Assembly: GCF_000282535.1 (NCBI RefSeq)
Contig: NZ_AKJC01000091.1
Coordinates: forward strand, 1-49,010
Source of the DNA: Pseudomonas sp. GM84
Lineage (GTDB): Bacteria; Pseudomonadota; Gammaproteobacteria; Pseudomonadales; Pseudomonadaceae
Direction of reading: 5' to 3'
DNA: 49,010 nt
A model generated the notes under the pieces. It saw only the letters and a list, made by a program, of their open reading frames with translations. It was not told the DNA's origin and did not search any database. Made by a program: the position numbers and the translations under genes. Numbering within the stretch: the stretch's first letter is position 1; each line of letters begins with the position of its first letter. This document shows, piece by piece, positions 1-9,898 of this stretch.

Positions 1-1
1 C

Positions 2-2157
<2,156 letters not shown>

Positions 2158-2163
2158 GTTCAA

Positions 2164-2259
2164 GGAAGGCAATCGCGCCCGGTGGCGCGGCCGGGCTTCA
2201 AACCCGGTTGGGGACGGCAGCCGTTCCCGGGCAGGTTCGACTCCCGCTGCCTTCCGCCA
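2164..2259 (+). tRNA. selC: Selenocysteine tRNA, anticodon TCA
   Basis: A 96-nt tRNA of the selenocysteine type. The acceptor stem is 8 bp (GGAAGGCA at 2164-2171 pairs with TGCCTTCC at 2248-2255), then G and an encoded CCA at 2257-2259. The anticodon stem CCGGG/CCCGG encloses the loop CTTCAAA with TCA at 2198-2200. A long variable arm follows, then the GGTTCGACTCC T-loop region. The unusually long acceptor stem, long variable arm and UCA anticodon are diagnostic. It starts 6 nt after the selB stop, so it is probably transcribed with selAB and then trimmed, or read from a promoter inside selB. Confidence 0.95.
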
Positions 2260-2276
2260 ATTTTCATGTCTGTAGT

Positions 2277-2414
2277 GGCCCTATCGCCGGCAAGCCGGCT
2301 CCCACAGGTGCCGCGCAGCACTCAAGACCAGCGCTCTACCTGTAGTGCCCTATCGCCGCGCAGCACTCAAGGGCGGCGCTCTACCTGTGGGGGCCGGCTT
2401 GCCGGCGATGAGGC
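2277..2414. repeat. REP pair, family A, with a deleted middle copy
   Basis: The left unit at 2277-2309 reads GGCCCTATCGCCGGCAAGCC and on through CTCCCACAG. The inverted right unit is at 2385-2414. Between them a partial extra copy (about 2345-2384) repeats CCCTATCGCC and GCGCAGCACTCAAG but lacks the central 24 bases. It lies between selC and the convergent asparaginase gene, where it could also act as a transcription stop. Confidence 0.85.
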
Positions 2415-2429
2415 CCGAGCCGTCACCAA

Positions 2430-3416
2430 TCAGGCCCGTTCCCCACACAGATCCAGCGCAAACCACTGCTCCGCCGCCTCGACATCCAACCCCGCCCCCA
2501 GCAGCCCGAACAACTTGCCCAGCGCCGCCTCACGGGTCATCCCGCCGCCACTGACCAACCCCGCAGCACGCAGTCGATTGCCTGCCGCATAGGTATCGAA
2601 CACCACCGACCCTTGCGGGCACTGGCTGATGGCAACCAGCATCACCCCACGCTGACGCGCCGCACGCAGCACATCAAGCAGCGCCTGATCGTCCGACGGC
2701 CCGGTACCACTGCCATAGCACTCCAGCACCAGGCCTTGCACACCCGTGTCGAGCACGCCGCGCAAATGCTCGGCTTGCAGGCCGGGATACACCGGCATCA
2801 CGGCAAGATTGACCGGCTGGCGCTGCTGACCATAGCGCAATGCCTCAGGCACCTCGCTCGCACGCGAACCCTCACGATGGCGCGGTAGCGCGGCGAAGGC
2901 GTCGAACGCTTCACTGCGCAATTTCGAGGCGCGGCAGCCATGCAGCAGCTGCCCGTGGAAGTACAGCTGCACGCCATCCTCCAGGCCTTGTTCGAACTGG
3001 CGCAGGGCCCCGCACAGGTTATCCCAGGCGTCGCTGCCCGGCGCTCCGGCGGGCAGCATCGAGCCGGTCAGCAGCACCGGCACCGGCAGGCCCAGCAGCA
3101 GGAACGACAGGGCCGCCGCACTGTAGGCCAGGCTGTCGGTGCCATGCAGCACCAGCACGCCGTCATGCCCCGCATCCACCGCCGTGACGATGGCATCGCG
3201 CATGGCCAGCCAGTTGTGCTGCTGCATGTTGGCGCTGTCCAGCAGCGGGTTCAGTTCCTGCAGCGTCCAATGCACCTGCGGTGCAGCGGTCAACTGAGCG
3301 AAGTGTTCGCGCATGCGCGCTTCAAAACCACCGGCTGGCGCCAGGCCTTCGGCGGTTTCGAGCATGCCGATGGTGCCCCCGGTATAGAGGACGAGGAGAT
3401 TCTTGACTGCACGCAT
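2430..3416 (-). CDS. ansA: L-asparaginase (type I-like, cytoplasmic)
   Basis: A 328-residue enzyme of the asparaginase/glutaminase family, which hydrolyses asparagine to aspartate and ammonia. The first active-site motif is YTGGTIGM at the N-terminus. The second is HGTDSLAYSA near residue 90, where the usual Thr of GTDT is Ser. There is no signal peptide, which fits the cytoplasmic type I group rather than the periplasmic high-affinity enzymes. The start is taken at the ATG that gives MRAVKNLLVLYT; an ATG three codons upstream is possible. It lies 72 bp downstream of the symporter on the same strand, so they may form an operon for amino-acid use. Specificity for Asn over Gln cannot be told from sequence alone. 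Confidence 0.85.
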   Translation of the reverse strand: MRAVKNLLVLYTGGTIGMLETAEGLAPAGGFEARMREHFAQLTAAPQVHWTLQELNPLLDSANMQQHNWLAMRDAIVTAVDAGHDGVLVLHGTDSLAYSAAALSFLLLGLPVPVLLTGSMLPAGAPGSDAWDNLCGALRQFEQGLEDGVQLYFHGQLLHGCRASKLRSEAFDAFAALPRHREGSRASEVPEALRYGQQRQPVNLAVMPVYPGLQAEHLRGVLDTGVQGLVLECYGSGTGPSDDQALLDVLRAARQRGVMLVAISQCPQGSVVFDTYAAGNRLRAAGLVSGGGMTREAALGKLFGLLGAGLDVEAAEQWFALDLCGERA

Positions 3417-3488
3417 GGAGAGCATCCGTAGCGGTGAGCGGAGGGGAAGCAGCCGCCCGCGGACGGGGCGGCTGTGCAGGGCAGGATA

Positions 3489-4931
3489 TCAGCGTTGTGG
3501 CTGGACTTGGCCGGTGGCGTTGCCCGCGGCAGGTTCAACTTGCGGATTGGCCGGCCAGGCATTGCGGTCCAGGTCCAGGTCGGCGAACTTGGCCGAGTCG
3601 AACACAGGTTGATTGACGCCCGCCTTGCGCTGGTCATCGTAGTCGCGCATGACCCGCAGGCCGACCTTGAACAGCAGGGCCAGGGCAATCAGGTTGACGA
3701 AGGCCAGGCAGGTCATGGTGATGTCGGCGAAGGCGAACACGGTCGACAGGTCCTGCATCGAACCCCAGACCACCAGCGCCAGCACCAGGGCGCGGAACAC
3801 CATCAGCACCACGCGGTTGCGGCTGAGGAACTGCAGGCTGTTCTCGCCCAGGTAGTAGTTGTAGAGGATACAGGTGAAGACGAACAGCGACAGCGCCACG
3901 CTGACGAACACGCGGCCCCAGTCACCGACCACGGCGGCCAGCGAGTTCTGGGTCAGGACGATGCCATCGCCCTCGAAGCCTGGGGTGTAGAAGCCCGACA
4001 GCAGGATCAGCAGCGCGGTGCAGGTGCAGATCACGAAGGTGTCGAGGAACACACTGAAGGCCTGGACCACACCCTGCGCACCGGGGTGCTTCACGGCGGC
4101 CACGGCGGCGACGTTGGGCGCACTGCCCAGGCCCGCTTCGTTGGCGAACACGCCACGCTTCACGCCCATGACGATGGCGCTGCCGAGCAGGCCGCCGAAT
4201 GCAGGGTCCAGGCCGAAGGCGCTCTTGAAGATGGTTTCCAGCATGGCCGGTACGTGTTCGATCTGGGTGCCGATCACGTACAGGGTCACGCCGATGTAGG
4301 CCAGGGTCTTGACCGGTACCAGCAGGTCCGACACCGCAGCGATACGCTTGATGCCGCCGAGGAAGGTGATGGCCAGCAGCACCGCGAGGACGATGCCGGT
4401 GTGGCTTGGGTCGAAGGCAAAGGCGTTTTGCAGCGAGTGGGTCACGGTGTACGACTGCAGGCCGATGAAGGCGAAGCCGTAGGTGACCAGCAGCAGGATC
4501 GAGAACACCACCGCCATGCCTTTGTGCTTCAGGCCATGCTGGATGTAGTAGGCCGGACCACCACGGTACAGGCCATCGCCGTCGGCGCGCTTGTAGACCT
4601 GGGCCAGGGTGCACTCGAAGAAGCTGCTGGCCATGCCCACCAGGGCCGTGACCCACATCCAGAACACCGCGCCTGGGCCGCCCAGGGTCACGGCGATGCC
4701 GACACCGGCGATGTTACCGGCGCCTACGCGACCCGCGAGGCTCAGCATCAGGGCCTGGAAGGAACTCAGCTGGCCTGCCTGGCCACGCAGCGATTCCTTG
4801 AACACGGTGAACATGTGGCCGAAGTGGCGGAATTGAACGAACCGCGAGCGGATGGTGAAGTAACCGCCGAGACCGACGATCAGCACGATGAGGAGTTTCC
4901 CCGAAAGGAAATCGTTGAGTGCTTCGAGCAT
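3489..4931 (-). CDS. Alanine/glycine:cation symporter (AGCS family)
   Basis: A 480-residue inner-membrane protein with about ten hydrophobic segments. It carries AGCS hallmarks: SLAGRVGAGNIAGVGIA near residues 64-80 (the family Gly-rich substrate/ion motif), GGPGAVFWMW, GGPAYYIQ near 124, and KRGVFANEAGLGSAPN near 230. Family members import alanine or glycine with Na+ or H+. The full length matches the family. The ATG at 4931 is the only reasonable start and precedes the first membrane segment. The asparaginase gene follows on the same strand. The exact amino acid carried is not determinable from the sequence. Confidence 0.93.
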   Translation of the reverse strand: MLEALNDFLSGKLLIVLIVGLGGYFTIRSRFVQFRHFGHMFTVFKESLRGQAGQLSSFQALMLSLAGRVGAGNIAGVGIAVTLGGPGAVFWMWVTALVGMASSFFECTLAQVYKRADGDGLYRGGPAYYIQHGLKHKGMAVVFSILLLVTYGFAFIGLQSYTVTHSLQNAFAFDPSHTGIVLAVLLAITFLGGIKRIAAVSDLLVPVKTLAYIGVTLYVIGTQIEHVPAMLETIFKSAFGLDPAFGGLLGSAIVMGVKRGVFANEAGLGSAPNVAAVAAVKHPGAQGVVQAFSVFLDTFVICTCTALLILLSGFYTPGFEGDGIVLTQNSLAAVVGDWGRVFVSVALSLFVFTCILYNYYLGENSLQFLSRNRVVLMVFRALVLALVVWGSMQDLSTVFAFADITMTCLAFVNLIALALLFKVGLRVMRDYDDQRKAGVNQPVFDSAKFADLDLDRNAWPANPQVEPAAGNATGQVQPQR

Positions 4932-5053
4932 TGGAAAATGACCTCGATTCTTATTCTTTGCATGGAAAGACCAGCGGACGGCAGGCGCACCGCTATTCGT
5001 TGGGGCGCATGGTTGGCCATGACAAGAGTGGTTACAATTTCGCGGCTTGCTCT

Positions 5054-5079
5054 GACTTGATGCGACTTGATGCTAAAAT
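5054..5079 (+). promoter_or_regulatory. Tandem 10-bp operator and extended -10 promoter of the XRE gene
   Basis: GACTTGATGC occurs twice head to tail (5054-5063 and 5064-5073), exactly one helical turn apart. The second copy ends in TGC, directly followed by TAAAAT (5074-5079). This gives an extended -10 element with five of six matches to TATAAT. A start near 5086 would leave a 5' leader of about 24 nt before the ATG at 5110. No good -35 box is visible. The repeat is a natural site for autoregulation by the encoded HTH protein, which is inference. Confidence 0.5.
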
Positions 5080-5109
5080 GGCGTCATTCGCGTCACCTGG
5101 AACCTGCTC

Positions 5110-5919
5110 ATGAGCGATCATTTCGCTACCAACCTCAAACTGGCTTGCAGCCATTACCGCTCTATTTCCGAGGTTTGCCGCCAGCTGTCGATCAACCGCG
5201 CGCAGTTCAACAAGTACCTGAGCGGGCAAAGCCGCCCGACGGCGTTCAACCTCAAGCGCATCGGCGATTTCTTCGGTGTCGAGGATTACGAGTTGAACCT
5301 GCCGGCCGAGCAGTTCGCCCGGCTGATCGGCGCCCGGGTATCCGCGGTGGCCGATCAGCCTAGCGATCCGATCAGCGAACTGTTCCGGCCGTTGCACGAA
5401 CACGCTGGCAATCTGTCGCGCTACTGCGGTTACTACTTCGAATATTCCAACTGCATGTCGGTACCGGGCACGATCCTGGTGTCGCTGGTGCATCTGTGGG
5501 AAGAACGCGGCCGCTTCCTGTTCGAGCGGCAGGAGCGCCAGGAACGCTCCAGCGCTACCGAGCAGCACGCTGAAGTGCGCTGCCGCTATCTGGGCGCGGC
5601 GTTCCAGCTGCAAGACCGGGTATTCCTGATCGACTACGAGTCGCTGACCTTGAACGAGATGAGCCAGACCATCCTCATTCCCAGCTTCAAGAGCCGCATT
5701 ACCCGTTTGAATGGGCTCAAGACCGGCGTCTCCAGCGGTGACCGGCGCAATCCGGCCTGTACCCGTGTGGTGTGGGAGTACCTGGGCGAGGAAATCAACC
5801 GCATCAATGCGTACCGGCAGGTAAAGCTGTACCAGCCGGATGATCCGCGAATCGATGACGATGTGCGTGAGCGGTTGAGTGTGGGGCCGTTGCGCAACAG
5901 TCTGTTCGAGATCGAATAA
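5110..5919 (+). CDS. XRE-family helix-turn-helix regulator with unknown C-terminal domain
   Basis: A 269-residue protein. Residues ~5-60 form a Cro/C1-type HTH: the run SISEVCRQLSINRAQFNKYL places the recognition helix near residues 28-38, followed by GQSRPTAFNLKRIGDFF. The remaining ~200 residues have no motif I recognise and probably form a ligand-sensing or oligomerisation domain. It is divergent from the symporter gene, with a 178-bp shared upstream region that contains a tandem 10-bp repeat. That arrangement suggests control of itself and perhaps of the symporter/asparaginase pair. The ATG at 5110 is chosen because the HTH begins right after it. Confidence 0.8.
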   Translation: MSDHFATNLKLACSHYRSISEVCRQLSINRAQFNKYLSGQSRPTAFNLKRIGDFFGVEDYELNLPAEQFARLIGARVSAVADQPSDPISELFRPLHEHAGNLSRYCGYYFEYSNCMSVPGTILVSLVHLWEERGRFLFERQERQERSSATEQHAEVRCRYLGAAFQLQDRVFLIDYESLTLNEMSQTILIPSFKSRITRLNGLKTGVSSGDRRNPACTRVVWEYLGEEINRINAYRQVKLYQPDDPRIDDDVRERLSVGPLRNSLFEIE

Positions 5920-5934
5920 CGGTATTGCCTGTGC

Positions 5935-6015
5935 TGGCCCTATCGCCGGCAAGCCGGCTCCCACAAGAAATACGGCGCTGTACCTGTGGGAGCCGGCTTG
6001 CCGGCGATAGGGCCA
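5935..6015. repeat. REP pair, family A
   Basis: Two near-perfect inverted copies: TGGCCCTATCGCCGGCAAGC at the left and its mirror ending ATAGGGCCA at the right, with a ~19-bp centre. It lies between the convergent XRE gene and the broken TauE gene and could form a long hairpin that ends transcription from both sides. Confidence 0.9.
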
Positions 6016-6034
6016 GCGAGAACCTCGCGAAGGT

Positions 6035-6819
6035 TCAAATCTGACGCAGCCATCCACCTACGGGATGACCGCTGTCGAGCAGCAGCCTCAAGGCCATCAG
6101 GCAGCACACTGTGATCAGCAGCGGCTTGACCAGCCGCGGCCCAAAGTAGAGGGCGCAACGCGCGCCGAGTTGGGCGCCGATGATGGCGCACACGGCCATT
6201 GCCAGTGCCAATGGCCAGATGATGGAGCCACCGTAGGCAAACACCGTCAGGGCCCCGAGGTTGCAAGACGCATTGAGGAGTTTGCTGTTGCAGATAGCCT
6301 GCATCAGGTGCTGGCCCAGCAGAAGGGTGAAGGCGACCATGAAAAACGAGCCGGTACCTGGACCAAAAATACCGTCGTAGAAACCAATGGGGGAGCAACT
6401 ACCAGGGTGAAGCACAAGGTCGTTATCCGCTGTTTGCGCTCCCGCTCCCCCAGCTTGGGGCAAAGCGCAAAGTAGGCTGCCACTGCAATCAGCAGGATGG
6501 GGGCCGAAATCTCCAGAACGGCCCTGTCGAGCTGGCTGATCGACAGGGCGCCTGCAACGCCGCCGGTGAATGACAGCAGGGCCATTGACCAGCCTGCCCT
6601 CCATTGAATCATTCGCTTGCGGGCAAATGCCCAGACCGCCGAAACGCTGCCTGAGGAAGCCTGAAATTTGTTGGTAGCCATTGCGGCCAACGGATCGACC
6701 CCGGCAATGAACAGTGCCGGTAGGGTAACCAAACCTCCACCACCTGCTATCGCATCGAAGAAGCCGGCCAGCGAAGCAATGGCGGCAAGGGTCAATAAAG
6801 TTGCAATCTCGATTTCCAT
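6035..6819 (-). pseudogene. TauE/SafE-family permease, frameshifted
   Basis: The N-terminal two-thirds is read in one frame from the ATG at 6819 (MEIEIATLLTLAAIASLAG, then AIAGGGGLVTLPAL and ATNKFQASSGS, typical of the sulfite exporter TauE/SafE family). The rest is in a second frame, with IGFYDGIFGPGTGSF, the family's second signature, through to the stop at 6035. The frames meet at a run of five Gs (6389-6393; five Cs on the coding strand). One extra C restores a 261-residue protein of normal family length with about eight membrane segments. As written it would stop or derail soon after residue ~145. It may be a real recent mutation or a sequencing error in the homopolymer. Confidence 0.8.
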
Positions 6820-7175
6820 ACTTGGCTACCCAGGCTTAACCGCGAACGACGAGAGGGTCTGGTTGAAGCACCAAGGGTCTTTCCTGAAGTTGGTTGGGGC
6901 GACGTCCTGTGATCCTTCCCAGTAACTCACTGTCCATCCTTTTTTATCCTTGTCTATAGGGATGTGATGGCGGGTCTCGTTGATATGTGAGTTATTGAGA
7001 CAGGTATTTTTTGCGCTGGATGCAGGGTTGGGTTTTTATAAGGCGTAGGGCGTTTCCTGTGCGTTCGTAGGGACAGTGAAGTAATAGTGCTTGAGCCCCT
7101 GGGTTGGACTTCCCCGCCCGGAAACCGCAAAATGACCCCTTTCCTCCAATCAACCTGTTCGGATCTGCTGACTCT
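6820..7175. other. Intergenic region, somewhat AT-richer, no gene seen
   Basis: 356 bp between the divergent TauE pseudogene and the sugar-nucleotide pair. It is visibly less GC-rich than its surroundings (for example near 6940-7060). It must hold the promoters for both sides. The only weak candidate on the plus strand is TTGCGC at 7011-7016 with TTTATA at 7035-7040 (18-bp gap). No convincing ORF, terminator or repeat is visible. Confidence 0.4.
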
Positions 7176-8060
7176 ATGCGTATGCGCCTGATGCTGTTGG
7201 GTGGTGGCAATGCCCTCGGGCAAGCGCTGATTCGTCTCGGGGCCGAGGAGGGCATCGCATTCCTGGCGCCGCGCCCGCCGGAAGGCGGCTGGGGGCCGGC
7301 CAGCCTCACGCAGCTGCTGGACGACAATCGCCCCAATGCCCTGGTCAACCTGGCCTACTATTTCGACTGGTTTCAGGCCGAGTCGGTCAGCGAGCAGCGC
7401 CTGGCGCAACAGGAGCGGGCGGTGGAACGGCTGGCGGAGCTGTGCCAGCACCACCAGATCACCCTGGTGCAGCCTTCCAGCTACCGGGTGTTCGATGGCT
7501 CGCGAGCGACCGCCTACAGCGAAAAGGACGAACCGGTGCCCTTGGGCCTGCGCGGCCAGGCGTTGTGGCGCATCGAGCAGAGTGTGCGAGCGACCTGCCC
7601 GCAGCATGTGCTGTTGCGTTTCGGCTGGTTGCTGGACGAAAGCATCGACGGCGCCCTGGGCCGCTTCCTGACCCGCGCCGAGCAGCCCCAGGAGCTGTTG
7701 CTGGCCGATGATCGACGTGGCAACCCGACGCCGGTGGACGATGCTGCGCGGGTAATCCTCTCGGTGCTCAAGCAGCTCGATTGCAACGCGCCGCTGTGGG
7801 GCACCTATCATTACGCTGGCAACGAGGCGACCACGCCGCTGGCGCTGGGCCAGGCGATACTCGCCGAGGCCGGGCAGTATCGCCAGCTGGCGGTGCAGGC
7901 GCCGACCGCCCAGGCCCATGCCGCTCGCCCCGATGCCAGCGAAGAACCGCAGCATGCGGTGCTGGCCTGCAAGAAAATACTTCACACCTTCGGCATCAAA
8001 CCGCGTGCCTGGCGCGCCGGTTTGCCGCCCCTACTGGACCGTTTCTACCGCCATGGCTGA
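7176..8060 (+). CDS. NAD(P)-dependent sugar-nucleotide reductase (RfbD/RmlD-like)
   Basis: A 294-residue short-chain-dehydrogenase-like protein of the extended type, related to dTDP-4-dehydrorhamnose reductase. The N-terminal Rossmann motif reads LMLLGGGNALGQAL. It is followed by a NALVNLAYYF stretch, where RmlD proteins have their NxAA(Y/W)T pattern, and by VQPSSYRVFDG, which corresponds to the family's ST-x-YVFDG. The normal catalytic Tyr-x3-Lys is not obvious, since GLRGQALWRIE stands where YGxxKxxGE is expected. It may therefore be a reductase-like protein with altered chemistry. The start is the ATG at 7176, just before the Rossmann fold; a longer in-frame version from 7104 lacks family support. 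It overlaps the next gene by 8 bp. Confidence 0.75.
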   Translation: MRMRLMLLGGGNALGQALIRLGAEEGIAFLAPRPPEGGWGPASLTQLLDDNRPNALVNLAYYFDWFQAESVSEQRLAQQERAVERLAELCQHHQITLVQPSSYRVFDGSRATAYSEKDEPVPLGLRGQALWRIEQSVRATCPQHVLLRFGWLLDESIDGALGRFLTRAEQPQELLLADDRRGNPTPVDDAARVILSVLKQLDCNAPLWGTYHYAGNEATTPLALGQAILAEAGQYRQLAVQAPTAQAHAARPDASEEPQHAVLACKKILHTFGIKPRAWRAGLPPLLDRFYRHG

Positions 8061-8985
8061 TGCCCCCATCCTGATCACCGGCGGTGCCGGCTTCATTGGC
8101 TCCCACCTGTGCGATGCGTTGCTGGACAAAGGCTACGCCGTGCGTGTTCTCGACGACCTCTCCACCGGCAAGCGCGACAATCTGCAGCTGGGTAACCCGC
8201 GCCTGGAACTGATCGAGGGGGATGTCGCCGACGCCGAACTGGTCGAGCGCGCTGCTGCAGGCTGCAAGGCTGTCGTCCACCTGGCCGCAGTGGCCTCGGT
8301 GCAGGCGTCGGTCGAAGACCCGGTAAAGACCCACCAGAGCAATTTCATCGGCACCCTCAATGTGTGCGAGGCCATGCGTGTGCATGGCGTGCGCCGCGTG
8401 CTGTTCGCGTCTAGCGCCGCGGTGTACGGCAACAATGGCGAAGGCCAGTCGATTGCCGAAGACACGCCCAAGGCACCCTTGACCCCCTATGCCGTGGACA
8501 AGCTGGCCAGCGAGCAGTACCTGGACTTCTACCGCCGCCAGCATGACCTGGAACCGGTAGTGTTCCGCTTCTTCAATATCTTCGGCCCGCGCCAGGACCC
8601 TTCCTCGCCCTATTCCGGGGTCATCAGCATCTTCAGCGAGCGGGCGACCCAGGGGTTGCCGATCACCGTGTTCGGTGATGGCGAGCAGACGCGCGACTTC
8701 CTCTATGTGGGCGACCTGGTGCAAGTGATGGTGCAGGCGCTGGAGCAGCCGCAGGTAGAGGAGGGCGCGGTGAACATCGGCCTGAACCAGGCGACTTCGC
8801 TGAACCAGTTGCTCAAGGCGCTGGAGCAGGTCGTGGGCAGCTTGCCGGCGGTGAGCTACGGCCAGGCACGTTCGGGTGACATCCGCCATTCGCGGGCGGA
8901 CAACCAGCGGTTGCTGGCGCGGTTCGATTTCCCCGAGCCGACTTCGATGGTCGAAGGCTTGGCGCGCCTGCTCGGCAAGGCCTGA
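8053..8985 (+). CDS. NAD-dependent nucleotide-sugar epimerase/dehydratase (GalE/WbpP-like)
   Basis: A 310-residue extended SDR enzyme. The NAD-binding motif is TGGAGFIGSHL near residue 9. A second conserved segment reads FASSAAVYG near 117-125 and the catalytic YAVDK (Tyr-x3-Lys) near 144-148. RFFNIFGPRQDP near 170 and FGDGEQTRDFLYVGD near 210 are typical of UDP-glucose/UDP-GlcNAc 4-epimerases. It probably interconverts a nucleotide sugar for surface polysaccharide or LPS. The start at 8053 overlaps the upstream reductase stop, so the two are translated together. No glycosyltransferase or polymerase gene is nearby, so the final sugar is unknown. Confidence 0.88.
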   Translation: MADAPILITGGAGFIGSHLCDALLDKGYAVRVLDDLSTGKRDNLQLGNPRLELIEGDVADAELVERAAAGCKAVVHLAAVASVQASVEDPVKTHQSNFIGTLNVCEAMRVHGVRRVLFASSAAVYGNNGEGQSIAEDTPKAPLTPYAVDKLASEQYLDFYRRQHDLEPVVFRFFNIFGPRQDPSSPYSGVISIFSERATQGLPITVFGDGEQTRDFLYVGDLVQVMVQALEQPQVEEGAVNIGLNQATSLNQLLKALEQVVGSLPAVSYGQARSGDIRHSRADNQRLLARFDFPEPTSMVEGLARLLGKA

Positions 8986-9068
8986 GTCAGCAGCGGGCCG
9001 CTTCGCGGCCCATCACCGTGGTTCGTTGCCACGACAAGCCAACGCCCACAGGGCTTGTAGACGGAAAC

Positions 9069-9092
9069 AAAAAGGGCGGCCAAAGCCGCCCT
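9069..9092 (-). terminator. Rho-independent terminator after oprG
   Basis: On the minus strand AGGGCGGC and GCCGCCCT (9085-9092 and 9073-9080) form an 8-bp stem with a 4-nt loop, followed directly by a run of Ts. It begins 13 nt after the oprG stop codon. Confidence 0.85.
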
Positions 9093-9104
9093 GCGCTTAA
9101 ACGG

Positions 9105-9788
9105 TCAGAACTTGTAGCCAAGCCCCACCATGTAGACCCAAGGGTCGACTTCCACATCGACCTTGGTCTTGCTGTAGCCCAGTGCGGTCGGGCCGTCGAC
9201 GCTGGCTTTGGTGTCGATGTCGACGTACCAGACCGAGGCGTTGATCAGCAGGTTGTCGGTCAGCATGTAGTCCATGCCCAGCTGGCCGGAGATACCCACC
9301 GAGTCCTGCAGTTCGAGGTTGCTGAAGCCTTGCTGCTTGCGTTCGCTGGTCAGGTCTTCGTCGAAGAACAGGGTGTAGTTGATACCGATGCCGGCATACG
9401 GCTGGAACCGCGAGCCCGGGTCCATCGGGTAGTACTGCAGGGACAGGGTCGGTGGCAGTTGCTTGACGTCGGCCAGCTTGCCATCCAGCCCGCCGCCCAG
9501 GCCCTTGACCCCTACTTCATGCTGGAACGGTGTGGCGGCCAGCAGCTCGATGCCGACGTGGTCGGTGAGCATGTAGGCGAAGGTCAGGCCCAACTGGGTG
9601 TCGCTGTCCAGAGTAGCCTTGGTGCCCGACACCTTGCTGCCATCGAACTTCAGGTCGCCGCTGCTCTCGTTCGGTGCAGTGGTGATGGCGCCCGCGCGCA
9701 GGATCATGTCCCCCGCCTTGTGGGCGTGGGCGACAGGGGCGACGAGCGCAAGGGCCGCGAGCGAGGCACCGAGCAAAGACTTGTTCAT
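9105..9788 (-). CDS. oprG: Outer-membrane protein OprG (OmpW family)
   Basis: A 227-residue OmpW-family eight-stranded beta-barrel that carries small hydrophobic or amphipathic molecules across the outer membrane. Residues 1-22 form a signal peptide (MNKSLLGASLAALALV, cleavage after AHA). Strands include LGLTFAYMLTDHVGIELLAATPF and LSLQYYPMDP, then FQPYAGIGINYTLFF. The chain ends in YKF, with the C-terminal aromatic expected for BAM-assembled barrels. The length matches OmpW/OprG (~212-230 residues). Upstream is a FNR/ANR-type palindrome 41.5 bp from the predicted start of transcription, so induction at low oxygen is likely. A clear terminator follows the gene, indicating a single-gene unit. 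Confidence 0.93.
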   Translation of the reverse strand: MNKSLLGASLAALALVAPVAHAHKAGDMILRAGAITTAPNESSGDLKFDGSKVSGTKATLDSDTQLGLTFAYMLTDHVGIELLAATPFQHEVGVKGLGGGLDGKLADVKQLPPTLSLQYYPMDPGSRFQPYAGIGINYTLFFDEDLTSERKQQGFSNLELQDSVGISGQLGMDYMLTDNLLINASVWYVDIDTKASVDGPTALGYSKTKVDVEVDPWVYMVGLGYKF

Positions 9789-9826
9789 GGAAGCTCCCAG
9801 AGGACGTTATTAATTGAAGTAGTCCA

Positions 9827-9868
9827 ATATTACGGAGGCGGTTGAACAGAAAGTTTGACCCAGCTCAA
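9827..9868 (-). promoter_or_regulatory. oprG promoter with ANR/FNR-type site at -41.5
   Basis: TTGAC-CCAG-CTCAA (9855-9868) matches 8 of 10 specified bases of the FNR/ANR consensus TTGAT-N4-ATCAA and is a perfect 5+5 palindrome in its outer four bases. On the minus strand TAATAT (9832-9827) is a good -10 box, predicting a start near 9820. The site centre at 9861.5 then falls at -41.5, the position of class II FNR-activated promoters. No -35 box is present, as expected for an activator-dependent promoter. Confidence 0.7.
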
Positions 9869-9898
9869 AGAAGCGTACTCACGAATTCGAAACAGTTC

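Noticed and set aside
3474..5060. 528-residue plus-strand frame across the symporter gene
   Set aside because: Antisense shadow of a clear AGCS transporter.
6954..7985. 343-residue minus-strand frame across the sugar-nucleotide reductase gene
   Set aside because: The plus-strand product has a Rossmann motif and an overlapping partner gene. The minus-strand product shows no domain.
8995..9012. GGGCCGCTTCGCGGCCC hairpin after the epimerase gene as a terminator
   Set aside because: No T-run follows on the plus strand. It may be a decayed REP remnant (CGACAAGCC...CCCACAGG follows), too degenerate to call.
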